DNA of 64,000 nucleotides, taken from assembly GCF_019904175.1 (NCBI RefSeq), contig NZ_CP061913.1, positions 10,168,001 to 10,232,000 of the forward strand, read 5' to 3'. Below, piece by piece: positions 50,270 through 58,054 of the stretch. The stretch comes from Dactylosporangium vinaceum. GTDB taxonomy: Bacteria > Actinomycetota > Actinomycetes > Mycobacteriales > Micromonosporaceae. How positions within the stretch are numbered: the first letter of the stretch is position 1; each line of letters begins with the position of its first letter. The notes beneath the pieces are model-generated. The model was not told the origin of the DNA. It was given only the letters and a program-made list of their open reading frames with translations, and ran no database searches. A program made the position numbers and the translations under genes.

Positions 50270-51811
50270 GTGCTTGCCGATCTGGTACTGCGCGTGCGGG
50301 CCCGCTTCACCCGGCGGCCTTCCGGCGACGGGGGCTCGCTGCCGCTGGCCATGATGCTGACGCTCGTCGGGACGTCGCTGTCGACGCTCATCGTGCCCGT
50401 CGTCATCACGCAGCTGCGCGCCACCGTCGAGACGGCCGACCGGGCCAAGGCGGTGCACGCCGCGCAGGCCGGCATCGACCTGGTGCTGGGCACCATCCGC
50501 GCGTCCGGCGGCGTCATCTCCGGCCTCACCTGCATCCCGGCCGGGTCCGAGCTCAAGGGCGGGGTCGGTGGCGGGCTGCCCGGCCGGTTCAAGGTCTCCG
50601 TGCAGTTCCAGGACTCGACGAAGACCCCGCTGGCCTGCCCGGCCGGCGGTCACCTGACCTCGGTCCCGTACTTCGCGTTGATCACTGCGCAGGGCACGTC
50701 CCAGGGCGACGCGAGCAACCTCAACGCGGCCTTCCAGCCGAACGCGACGCGCACGCTCATCGCGACCTACGTGTTCCGGTTCACCAACGAGAACATCGAG
50801 GGCGGCCTGGTCAAGTTCCTCGGCGGCGCCTACTGCCTCGACGCCGGCTCCGGCTCCCCCGCCGTCGGCACGAACGTGACAACGCAGCCGTGCAGCTCGG
50901 GCAGTGCGCGGCAGACGTTCGCGTACACCAAGAACCTGACCCTGCAGCTGGTGTCGTCGAAGACCGCGCTCAACCCGCTCGGCATGTGCCTCGACTCCCT
51001 GCCGAGCCCGGTCTCCGGCACGCTCGTCGCGTTCCAGGTGTGCGGGTCGCCGACAGTGCCGTACAACCAGCGCTGGAGCATCAACGACAGCTCCAGCTTC
51101 CAGTCCACCGCGTCCAACGGCACCTCGCTGGGCAGCTTCTGCTTCCACGCCAAGTCGGCCAGCACACCTGGCGCGTTCGTCGAGCTCACCTCGTGCGGCG
51201 GCTCCGACAACACCCGCACGTTCGCGCCGGAGGCGGCCGTCGGCGCCGGTGCGGCCGGCCCGCCCGCGCAGATCGTCAACTTCAAGCAGTTCGGCCGCTG
51301 CATCGACGTGACGAACTTCGACATCACCGTCGGGTTCATCATCGTGTGGCCGTGCAAGCAGGCGCCGAACCCGGCGAACGTGGGCTGGAACCAGCGGTTC
51401 ACGGTCCCCACCACCGGCACCGGGCTCGGCAGCATCACCGGGCAGATCTTCACGTACGACAGCTCGAAGACGAAGGGCAACGTCTGCATGACGACCTTCG
51501 AGACGGGCGCGGCGTCGCACTTCGTGACGTTCAAGCCGTGCCCGGCCACCACCGACGTCTCGACGTTGTGGACGGTGTCGTATCAGGAGAAGACGTACGG
51601 GGCGAGCTACGTCATCAAGGACTACAAGGGGATGTGCCTGAGCCCGACGAACCTCGACGACCCGAAGCTGCCGGCCGCTGACATCTTCAAGGGCAGCACC
51701 ACTGTCAGCAAGCTCACGGTGGCCACCTGCGACGGTTCGAAGCTGCAGAAGTGGAACGCGCCGGCGAACATCGAGGACCCGACGCCCCTGAAGAACATCG
51801 GGGAAAAGTAG
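50270..51811 (+). CDS. PilX-like protein with ricin-type beta-trefoil lectin domain
   Basis: A 513-residue protein. The N-terminus GDGGSLPLAMMLTLVGTSLSTLIVP and AAQAGIDLVLGTIRA match PilX-type minor components, though the cleavage site lacks Glu at +5. Residues about 175-500 look like one or two ricin B-type beta-trefoils: repeated GxCLD (AYCLDAGS, MCLDSLP, RCIDVTN, MCLSPTN) and QxW-type ends NQRWSIN near 266, NQRFTVP near 374 and LQKWNAP near 491, with many cysteines. Ricin-type domains bind sugars. As the last gene of the pilus operon it suggests a glycan-binding pilus tip. Confidence 0.75.
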   Translation: MLADLVLRVRARFTRRPSGDGGSLPLAMMLTLVGTSLSTLIVPVVITQLRATVETADRAKAVHAAQAGIDLVLGTIRASGGVISGLTCIPAGSELKGGVGGGLPGRFKVSVQFQDSTKTPLACPAGGHLTSVPYFALITAQGTSQGDASNLNAAFQPNATRTLIATYVFRFTNENIEGGLVKFLGGAYCLDAGSGSPAVGTNVTTQPCSSGSARQTFAYTKNLTLQLVSSKTALNPLGMCLDSLPSPVSGTLVAFQVCGSPTVPYNQRWSINDSSSFQSTASNGTSLGSFCFHAKSASTPGAFVELTSCGGSDNTRTFAPEAAVGAGAAGPPAQIVNFKQFGRCIDVTNFDITVGFIIVWPCKQAPNPANVGWNQRFTVPTTGTGLGSITGQIFTYDSSKTKGNVCMTTFETGAASHFVTFKPCPATTDVSTLWTVSYQEKTYGASYVIKDYKGMCLSPTNLDDPKLPAADIFKGSTTVSKLTVATCDGSKLQKWNAPANIEDPTPLKNIGEK

Positions 51812-51871
51812 GGGCCCGGTTCAGGGCATCGGCCGGATGGCATCTACTCGCATAAGTACAAAGCTCTCGGT

Positions 51872-52543
51872 ATGAGCATCACGGCGGGGGCAGCGCGCGG
51901 TGAGGTGCCGCTCGGGCGCCAGGCGGCGCTCGGGCTCGGGGCGGCGGTCGCGTACCTGTCGGTCCGCGGGGCCGTGAGCGCGGCCGACGGGCGGGCGCAG
52001 AACAACGCGGACGCGGTCGCGCGGCTGGAACGCTCGCTGGGGCTGCGGGAGTTCGCGGCGCCGCTCTGGGCGGGCGCGGGCGAGTGGCTCTACACCTGGG
52101 GACACTGGCTCCTGGCCGTAGCACTGTTGGTCGGACTGGCCCGGCGCGCGCCGGCGCTGTACTACCGGGCCCGGGACACGATGCTGCTCACGGCCGGGGT
52201 GGCGCTGTTCGCGTTCGTCGTCTACCCGGTCGCCCCGCCGGACGTGAGCGGGGGGCTGGCCTCGCTGCCGTCGCTCGACGCCGCCTGGGACGTGGTGCTC
52301 GGGCTCTCCGTGGCGGCCTTCGCGTCGCGGGCCTGGGTACGCGTGGCCGGGGTGGGGCTGGCCGGGCTGCTGCTGTGGTCGGTGGTGCTCACCGGGCACC
52401 ACTACCTGATCGACGTGCTCGCCGGGGCCGCGCTGGCGCTCGTCGCCTGGCTGTTCGTCGGCTCGCGGCGGCGGCCCCAGCGGCTGCGCGGATACGCGGG
52501 CTGGGACGGGCTGGACCTCCACAAAACCGACAACACAGCGTAG
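51872..52543 (+). CDS. PAP2 family membrane phosphatase
   Basis: A 223-residue membrane protein with about six spans of the PAP2/inositolphosphotransferase type. The C-terminal active-site motif TGHHYLIDVLAG is clear (His and Asp). The middle VYPVAPPDV matches the family's first conserved loop. It probably removes phosphate from a lipid phosphate or transfers a phosphoalcohol. It starts 60 nt after the pilus operon but no link to pili is evident. No strong ribosome-binding site is seen. Confidence 0.75.
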   Translation: MSITAGAARGEVPLGRQAALGLGAAVAYLSVRGAVSAADGRAQNNADAVARLERSLGLREFAAPLWAGAGEWLYTWGHWLLAVALLVGLARRAPALYYRARDTMLLTAGVALFAFVVYPVAPPDVSGGLASLPSLDAAWDVVLGLSVAAFASRAWVRVAGVGLAGLLLWSVVLTGHHYLIDVLAGAALALVAWLFVGSRRRPQRLRGYAGWDGLDLHKTDNTA

Positions 52544-52565
52544 TTTGCCCGACTACCCTGTGCGC

Positions 52566-53453
52566 ATGGGTCACCTCAGCACTGAGTACACGGGGTTCCC
52601 GGCCGATGTGATCCCGCTGCAGTACCAGGCGCTGCTGCTCACCGACGAGCGGCGCATGCAGGCATTCGCCGACGCCATCGCCCAAGCCGTGCAGCCCGGC
52701 ATGCGGGTCCTCGACCTCGGCGCCGGCACCGGCGTGCTCAGCTACTTCGCCGCCCGCGCGGGCGGCGTGGTCACCGCCATCGAGTGCGAGCCGCGAGTGT
52801 TCGCCACCGCCCGCTCGGCCCTGAGGGCGGCCACTGGCGACACGGTCCGCATCCTGCACGCCGACGCCCGCGACTACCTGCCGGACGAGCCGATCGACCT
52901 GGTCCTGTGCGAGATGCTGCACGTCGGCCTGCTGCGCGAGCGCCAGGTCGAGGTGATCGGGGCGTTCAAGCGCCGCTACCTGCACCACATGGGCGGCCCG
53001 CTCCCCCGCTTCCTGCCGGAGGCGACGGTCCAGGCGGTACAGCCGGTCGAGCAGGACTTCACGTACATGGGGTACACGGTGCCGGCCCCGGTGTTCCAGC
53101 TGCCGGAGAGCCGGCAGCCCCGCACGGTCGAGGCGGCGCCGCCGCAGGTGTTCCAGCAGTTCTTCTACAGCTCGCCGCTCCCGTCCCGCTGCGGGGCCGA
53201 CCTGCTATTCGTGGCGGAGCGGCCGGCCGTGGTGAACGCGGTCCGCCTGATCACCAAGAACCTGCTGACGCTGACGTACGACCCGGCGGGCAGCGTCGAC
53301 TGGACGATGAACTACCTGGTGGTACCGGTGAACGAGCCGGTCGAGGTACTACCGGGCGACGAGGTGCGGGTGCGCTTCGACTACGCGCCCGGCGACGAGA
53401 TCCCCGTCCTGACCGACAGCTTGCGCATCTCGGTCCCAGCCCACGCCCACTGA
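52566..53453 (+). CDS. SAM-dependent methyltransferase, PRMT-like fold
   Basis: A 295-residue class I methyltransferase. Motif I MRVLDLGAGTGVLSYFAARAGG and the acidic loop AIECEPRVF bind SAM. DLVLCEMLHVGLL resembles the double-E loop of protein arginine methyltransferases, but with one Glu. The C-terminal half is a beta-barrel-like domain (PAPVFQLPE, DWTMNYLVVPVNEPVEVLPGDEVRVRFDY). The substrate is unknown. ATG at 52566 is preferred over a TTG at 52545. It ends in a repeat-rich convergent spacer. Confidence 0.75.
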   Translation: MGHLSTEYTGFPADVIPLQYQALLLTDERRMQAFADAIAQAVQPGMRVLDLGAGTGVLSYFAARAGGVVTAIECEPRVFATARSALRAATGDTVRILHADARDYLPDEPIDLVLCEMLHVGLLRERQVEVIGAFKRRYLHHMGGPLPRFLPEATVQAVQPVEQDFTYMGYTVPAPVFQLPESRQPRTVEAAPPQVFQQFFYSSPLPSRCGADLLFVAERPAVVNAVRLITKNLLTLTYDPAGSVDWTMNYLVVPVNEPVEVLPGDEVRVRFDYAPGDEIPVLTDSLRISVPAHAH

Positions 53454-53454
53454 C

Positions 53455-53895
53455 CTTCTTGACGCGCCGCTTTCCTGCCCACCACCTTTCGGCGCGCCAC
53501 CTCTTGACGCACCGCCTTGTGTACGCACCCACCTCCTGGCGCACCAACCCTTGACGCGCCGCCTTGTGTACGCACCCACCTCCTGACGCACCACCCCTCG
53601 ACGCGCCGCCTTGTGGCGCACCACCTATTGGGGCGCGCTGTCTTGTGGAGCTGCCTGCTGACGTGCCGCTCCTTGGCGCTGTGCCACCTGTTAGTGCGCC
53701 GCCGTTGCGGTGCCGCTTCTTGCAGTGCCGTCCGGTGCGATGCCACCCGCCTCGCCGCTGCCCGTCGCGGCGCTGCCCGTCGCGGCGCTGCCCGTCGCGG
53801 CGCTGCCCGTCGCGGCACTGCCCGTCGCGGCACTGCCCGTCGCGGCACTGCCCGTCGCGGCACTGCCCGTCGCGGCACTGCCCGTCGCGGCACTG
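53455..53895. repeat. degenerate 15-bp array continuing as nine near-identical units into a gene
   Basis: From 53455 to about 53755 the DNA consists of degenerate units of 14-18 bp of the type CTCTTGACGCGCCAC. From 53761 to 53895 there are nine consecutive 15-bp units CCCGTCGCGGCRCTG; the first three have G and the last six A at the R position. The nine units lie inside the lysoplasmalogenase reading frame and encode five-residue TGSAA repeats. Confidence 0.85.
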
Positions 53896-54500
53896 CCTGG
53901 GGCGGTGGCGCCGGTTGCGATCAGGTAGAGCGCGGCGGCGTACGTCGACATCACCACCAGGTCGCGGCCCGGGAAGTCCGTGCCGGCCGCGCCGACCCCG
54001 ATCAGCAGGTCGGACAGGAGGAACAGCGCACCGCCGACCCCCGTGCGGGCCGAGATCACGGTCGCGGCGCACGCCATCGCTGTCAGCGCGATGCTGTAGA
54101 CGAAAATCGGGACTCGAAGCCCACCGAGTTGATTCCAGAGGCCAGCGTTGACTACGGCCCACAACACGCCATAGCCGACGACTGTCCATGATTTTGGTCG
54201 ACGTCGACTGACGAACGCGATCGTCAACGCGACCTGGGTACCGAGGAATGCCGCCATGCCGAGGACAAACGGGAGCGTACCCGGGACGAGCAGCACGATG
54301 TCACCCACCGTGGCGAAGGCCAGGGCGGCGATCAACAGGTTTGGCCGCCGCTCACCCCGCCGCCCGCTCGCTACGCACCAGATCAGCACCGGCGCGATAA
54401 GCGGCTTGGCGATCCACTGCAGGACGCGGACGTCGGTAGCGACGCCGATCAGCTCGACGGCGACCACGAGCACGAACAGGGTCCGGACGGTCCTGCTCAT
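53691..54500 (-). CDS. lysoplasmalogenase-like (YhhN/TMEM86) membrane protein with repeat tail
   Basis: A 269-residue protein whose first 205 residues are a YhhN/TMEM86-type membrane domain of about eight spans: LNxxIAKPLIAPVLIW-like WIAKPLIAPVLIWCVA, FATVGDIVLLVPGTLPFVLGMAAFLGTQ and LFLLSDLLIGV, with the conserved Asp residues at the predicted active site. Eukaryotic members hydrolyse the vinyl ether bond of lysoplasmalogen. The last 65 residues are nine TGSAA units and a Gly/Ala-rich end derived from a DNA array that continues past the stop. The start overlaps the desaturase stop by 4 nt, so both genes are in one operon for lipid modification. Confidence 0.75.
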   Translation of the reverse strand: MSRTVRTLFVLVVAVELIGVATDVRVLQWIAKPLIAPVLIWCVASGRRGERRPNLLIAALAFATVGDIVLLVPGTLPFVLGMAAFLGTQVALTIAFVSRRRPKSWTVVGYGVLWAVVNAGLWNQLGGLRVPIFVYSIALTAMACAATVISARTGVGGALFLLSDLLIGVGAAGTDFPGRDLVVMSTYAAALYLIATGATAPGSAATGSAATGSAATGSAATGSAATGSAATGSAATGSAATGSAATGSGEAGGIAPDGTARSGTATAAH

Positions 54501-55324
54501 GCCGCGGGCTGCCAGCCGGGCCGGCCGAATACGTAACGCAGGCGGTCCCGCCAACTCGTGGCGGCGCGGAAGTCCCGCCAGATCGCGGTGTACTCGTGGG
54601 TGGCGACCCGCAGCGGGTTGTACGTGCCGATGTTCTTCGTCAGCCCGTAGCGGACGGGGGCGCGCTCGGGCTCGAAGGTGCGGAAGAGCCGGTCCCAGAC
54701 GATCAGGATGCCGCCGTAGTTACGGTCCAGATACTCCTGGTTCGCGCCGTGGTGGACCCGGTGGTGCGACGGCGTGTTGAAGACCCACTCGATCGGCGCC
54801 CAGAGCCGGTCCACGCGCTCGCTGTGCAGGAAGAACTGGTACGCCAGGCTGATCGACTGCTGTAGGAACACCATCCACGGCGGGATGCCGAGCAGCGGCA
54901 GGAACAGCCAGAACGGCGTGGAGGTCATCGGCGTCCAGCTCTGCCGCAGGGCCGTGCTCAGGTTGAAGAAGACGCTGGAGTGGTGCACGACGTGGCCGGC
55001 CCAGAACATTCGGACCTCGTGGTGTAGGCGGTGGAACCAGTAGTACGCGAAGTCATCGGCGAAGAACACGATCACCCACGTCCACGGGCTGGACGCCTCG
55101 AGCTTGAGCGGCGTGAGGACGTACAGCCCGGCGAACGCCACGGCGACGACCAGCTTCCACGGCACGCCGATGATCTGACTACCGAGCCCCATCGACAGGC
55201 TGGTGGCGGTGTCCCGGACCTCATAGCCGCGTTCTTCGTCGTCGGGGAGGAAGCGGTAGGAGACCGCCTCGATGATGATGAGCAGCAGGAACGCCGGCAC
55301 GGCATACAACACGGCGGGGATCAT
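54497..55324 (-). CDS. sterol desaturase/fatty acid hydroxylase superfamily protein
   Basis: A 275-residue integral di-iron oxygenase. The histidine boxes are HRLHHE, HVVHHSS and HHRVHHG, in the right order, with four to five membrane segments between. The family hydroxylates or desaturates sterols, fatty acids or ether lipids; with a neighbour of the lysoplasmalogenase family, an ether lipid is a reasonable guess. ATG at 55324 has AGGAGGAG before it. Upstream are two extra copies of this start region, fused to the end of the gntR-like gene. Confidence 0.85.
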   Translation of the reverse strand: MIPAVLYAVPAFLLLIIIEAVSYRFLPDDEERGYEVRDTATSLSMGLGSQIIGVPWKLVVAVAFAGLYVLTPLKLEASSPWTWVIVFFADDFAYYWFHRLHHEVRMFWAGHVVHHSSVFFNLSTALRQSWTPMTSTPFWLFLPLLGIPPWMVFLQQSISLAYQFFLHSERVDRLWAPIEWVFNTPSHHRVHHGANQEYLDRNYGGILIVWDRLFRTFEPERAPVRYGLTKNIGTYNPLRVATHEYTAIWRDFRAATSWRDRLRYVFGRPGWQPAA

Positions 55325-55392
55325 GCGGGAGCTCCTCCTTCCTGACCAAGGGGGACCGATGGCGTATTCGCGCCGCTGCATAACCGGGGCGT

Positions 55393-55482
55393 TCAGGAGC
55401 GCTTTCGCCTCGGCTGCGCGGCCGGGGCGTCGTAGGCGGCGGTGCAGTATTCGCGCTTCTGCGTGGTGGAGGCGGGGATCAT
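55393..55482 (-). CDS. 29-residue frameshifted mini-ORF in the junction repeat
   Basis: Begins with MIPA like the desaturase, overlaps the preceding mini-ORF by ATGA, and stops early because of a frameshift relative to the first unit. The other frame in this stretch continues into the desaturase as an N-terminal extension. Probably a decaying copy. Confidence 0.3.
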   Translation of the reverse strand: MIPASTTQKREYCTAAYDAPAAQPRRKRS

Positions 55483-55631
55483 GCGGGAGCTCTCCCCTCC
55501 TGACCGATGGGGTGCTCGCGCCGCTGCGTGACCGGGGGGTTCCGAAGCGCCTTGGCCTGCGACTCGGCGGCCGGGGCGGCGCTGGTAGCGATGCAGTGTT
55601 CGCGCTTCGGCGCGATGGAAGCGGGGATCAT
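55479..55631 (-). CDS. 50-residue chimeric mini-ORF in the junction repeat
   Basis: An intact reading frame whose start (MIPASI) matches the desaturase start and whose last 28 residues match the end of the gntR-like protein (QAKALRNPPVTQ, then EHPIGQEGRAPA). It overlaps the gntR-like stop and the next mini-ORF by 4 nt each. It arose by duplication of the gene junction. Coupled translation is likely; peptide function is unknown. Confidence 0.4.
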   Translation of the reverse strand: MIPASIAPKREHCIATSAAPAAESQAKALRNPPVTQRREHPIGQEGRAPA

Positions 55632-56359
55632 GCGGGAGCTCTCCCCTCCTGACCGATGGGGTGCTCGCCCCGCTGCGTGACCGGGGCGTTCAACAGCGCT
55701 TTTGCCTGGGCTTCCGCGGCCGAGGCGTCGCCGGCGGTGATGTGGGCGCCGAGGCGGCGGTGGCCGGCGATGTCGAGCAGTTCGGCGGTGCGGTGCTCGG
55801 CCGGGACGCGGCCCACGGCGAGCGCGCCGCCGACGAGGCTGTTGAAGGCGAGCAGGTACGCGGTGTTGCCGCTGCCCAAGAGAATCGTGCGCCAGAGCGC
55901 GATGTTGGCGGCACCCATGCGTTCGAGGTCGGGGGCCTGCTCGGCGTACAACTCGATGGCCTCCTGGATTTTCGTCCGGTCATGTCGACTGGCCCGCTCC
56001 GCACACAACCGCGCAGCGTCGGCGCCGAGGCAGGCCCGCATCTCCAGAACGTCGCGAACCAGGTTGTCGACGGGCAGCCGATCCTGCGCACCGGCCGCCA
56101 TCGCCAGGTCGAGTCCGGCATGCTCGCGCCAGTCGAGGACTTTCGTCGCACCGCCTTGATTGACCCGGACCAGCCCGAGCTGCTGCAGCCGGCGCAACGC
56201 CTCCCGCACCGCGTGCCGATTGACCTCGAACGCGGCGGCCAGGTCGCGCTCGCTGGGCAGGCCGGCGCCAGGCACGTAGTCGCCACCGAGGATCGCGTCG
56301 CGGATCTGGGCGAACACGTGATCGGACACCGAGCTACGGCTGGCGGGCACGAACTCCAT
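55628..56359 (-). CDS. FadR/GntR family transcriptional regulator
   Basis: A 243-residue GntR regulator of the FadR subfamily. The winged helix has VFAQIRDAILGGDYVPGAGLPSERDLAAAFEVNRHAVREALRRLQQLGLVRV, and the C-terminal helical FCD domain follows (VRDVLEMRACLGADAARLCAERASRHD). The ligand pocket His and Asp residues cannot be fixed by eye. ATG at 56359 is chosen; an in-frame start at 56383 touches the operator. CTGGTTGGACCAG at 56384-56396 matches the FadR-type operator, so it is likely self-controlled. Downstream lipid genes are the probable targets. Confidence 0.85.
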   Translation of the reverse strand: MEFVPASRSSVSDHVFAQIRDAILGGDYVPGAGLPSERDLAAAFEVNRHAVREALRRLQQLGLVRVNQGGATKVLDWREHAGLDLAMAAGAQDRLPVDNLVRDVLEMRACLGADAARLCAERASRHDRTKIQEAIELYAEQAPDLERMGAANIALWRTILLGSGNTAYLLAFNSLVGGALAVGRVPAEHRTAELLDIAGHRRLGAHITAGDASAAEAQAKALLNAPVTQRGEHPIGQEGRAPA

Positions 56360-56383
56360 GCCGCGCAGTCTGCCACTTATCAA

Positions 56384-56396
56384 CTGGTTGGACCAG
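56384..56396. promoter_or_regulatory. FadR-type operator CTGGTTGGACCAG
   Basis: A perfect palindrome of CTGGT and ACCAG around TGG, matching the TNGTNNNACNA pattern bound by FadR-subfamily regulators. It lies 25 nt upstream of the gntR-like start, which suggests autoregulation. Confidence 0.65.
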
Positions 56397-57272
56397 TGCC
56401 AACTATTGCTATCCGCCGCGTCAGGACTGGCCGACCCGAGGAGATGCGCGAGCGCCTACCTGCGGCAACTCCACCTCAAGACTCCCGTTCACCTGCAGCG
56501 TGCTGGAGCCGGACAGGTCGAGGATTTCCGCAACGTCACTGATTTTCGCCCACAGACCTGGCTGGCTTGAGCAGCGTCGATGTGGACGAAAATCATGGAG
56601 TTTCGTCCAGCAGGGCGAGCGACCGTCGACGTCGACCAGTTGTCAGTCCACCGGCCGCCGACTGTCCAGCACAGAAGACAACCGAGCGCTAACGACAGTT
56701 CAAGGCGGGCGACGACGAGAGTGGGCGACCGACGAAGGGGGCCGGCGACCGACGAGGGGGCCCACACTTCGTGCGACACCGGGCGACCGACGAGGGGGCG
56801 GGCGACCGCGAAGGCTGGCGACGACTCGGGGCGGGCGACGATGAGGGCGGGCGGCCGAGAGCGGGCTGACAACGGGCAAAAGCTGACGGCGGTTGGGCGC
56901 TGGCGGCCGATCGAGCACTGGCGGACGGGCGAAGGCTGGCGGCGGTCGAGCGCTGACGACGGTCGAGCACTGACGACAGTCGAGCACTGACGACAGTCGA
57001 GCACTGACGACAGTCGAGCACTGACGACAGTCGAGCACTGACGACAGTCGAGCACTGGCGACAGTCGAGCACTGGCGGACGGGATGAGCACTGCCGACCG
57101 GGCGAAGGCTGGCGACGGTCGAGCGCTGACGGCCGGATGAGTATGCCGAACCGGGCGAAGGCTGATGATGGACGAGCACTGACGATGGGTGAAATGCCGG
57201 CGGCCGATGAGATCTGGCGATGGGCGAAGGCTGACAGCGATCGCCTGCTGACGGCGGTCGGGGGGTGACGGG
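56397..57272. repeat. gene-free spacer with motif pair and a 17-bp tandem array
   Basis: No gene is seen. At 56541-56594 GATTTTCGCCCACA and TGTGGACGAAAATC form an inverted pair related to the 15-mer at 7688 and 62017; TGGACGAAA and TTTCGTCCA also pair around 56583-56611. From about 56690 to 57265 the DNA is a degenerate 17-bp array of the type GACGACAGTCGAGCACT, with about five consecutive near-perfect copies around 56970-57050 and weaker ones outside. It is downstream of the lysozyme-like gene. Confidence 0.75.
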
Positions 57273-57971
57273 TCAGTCGTCGATGTTGAGGGCGTCCACG
57301 ATTTTCTGGGCGTTCGTCGCGTGCTTCGCGTAGGCGCTGGCGAAGGCGCTGCGCTGGACGGCCTGGGCGGCGTTGGTGATGCTCATTTTCTCCCAGCCAC
57401 TCACGGCCTGGAGTTTGGTGTAGAACTTGGCCGAGGCGTACGCGGGGTCCATGAGCTGCTCCGGCGTGCCCCAGATGCTGGCCCGCTGTTGGAAGATGCC
57501 AAGCGAGTCGTAGTTGGTGCCAGTGCCCTCGTGCGGGAGCTTCATCGACGCGGGGATCTTGGGGTTGGCCAGGTTCTTGAGGTACGTCTCCTGCAGCGCA
57601 GTCGCGATCGCGACCACCATGGCGCGCTCGGGCAGGTTCATCTGCCGGCCCACCTGCACCACGATGTACGCGTTGTTTGTCTGCTCCTGCGTCAAGCCCG
57701 CCACCGGCTTCGGCACCAGCGGCTGGCCCGGCACGACGGCCTGCGCGGCGCCGCGGGCCGCGTTCGCCCGGGCGTGCGTCTCGTAGAACTTGGCCGCGTC
57801 GAAGTTGGTGTCGTCCGCGACGGGAGTCGGCGCGGACTGGGGGAAGATCGCCCAGGACACACCGACACTGATCAACGAGGCGACGAGGCTGACCACGGTC
57901 AGCAACATCAATCTGCTGAAGTGCAGACGACGTGCGGCCGCGCGCCTGCGCCGGGGGGTGGCGCCACGCAC
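57273..57971 (-). CDS. membrane-anchored lysozyme-like protein
   Basis: A 232-residue protein with a basic N-terminus and one membrane helix or signal anchor (MLLTVVSLVASLISVGVSWAIF), so the rest is outside. Residues about 95-225 match a domain common in actinobacterial exoproteins: VVALATALQETYLKNL-like AIATALQETYLKNL, NYDSLGIFQQR, WGTPEQLMDPAYASAKFY, and NAAQAVQRSAFASAYAKH, with Glu in QET as a possible catalytic residue. It probably acts on peptidoglycan, but the activity is unproven. It has a simple promoter space with the M3 peptidase gene. Confidence 0.7.
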   Translation of the reverse strand: MRGATPRRRRAAARRLHFSRLMLLTVVSLVASLISVGVSWAIFPQSAPTPVADDTNFDAAKFYETHARANAARGAAQAVVPGQPLVPKPVAGLTQEQTNNAYIVVQVGRQMNLPERAMVVAIATALQETYLKNLANPKIPASMKLPHEGTGTNYDSLGIFQQRASIWGTPEQLMDPAYASAKFYTKLQAVSGWEKMSITNAAQAVQRSAFASAYAKHATNAQKIVDALNIDD

Positions 57972-58054
57972 CGCGACAGCTTAGGGAACGTGGCGCCCGT
58001 ACCGAAAGATGGGATCCGGCGCTTTAAACCAAACCTAAGGAAAGCTAAGGAACT

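Larger units (their letters stand above)
55325..55631 (-). repeat. tandem duplications of the gntR/desaturase junction
   Basis: Going along the minus strand from 55631, two units of about 150 and 158 bp lie between the gntR-like stop and the desaturase start. Each begins like the desaturase gene (ATGATCCCCGCC) and ends like the gntR-like 3' end, with TCAGGAGGGGAGAGCTCCCGC before the next ATG. The junctions overlap as ATGA. The units have diverged by substitutions, and the second has a frameshift. Confidence 0.85.

Noticed and set aside
50204..51520. Minus-strand 438-codon frame opposite the lectin-type gene
   Set aside because: Shadow frame; the plus strand carries regular QxW/Cys repeats and a clear membrane anchor in operon context.
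56940..57080. Regular 17-bp direct repeats looking like a CRISPR array
   Set aside because: Units are contiguous with no unique spacers, flanking copies decay gradually, and no cas genes are present.
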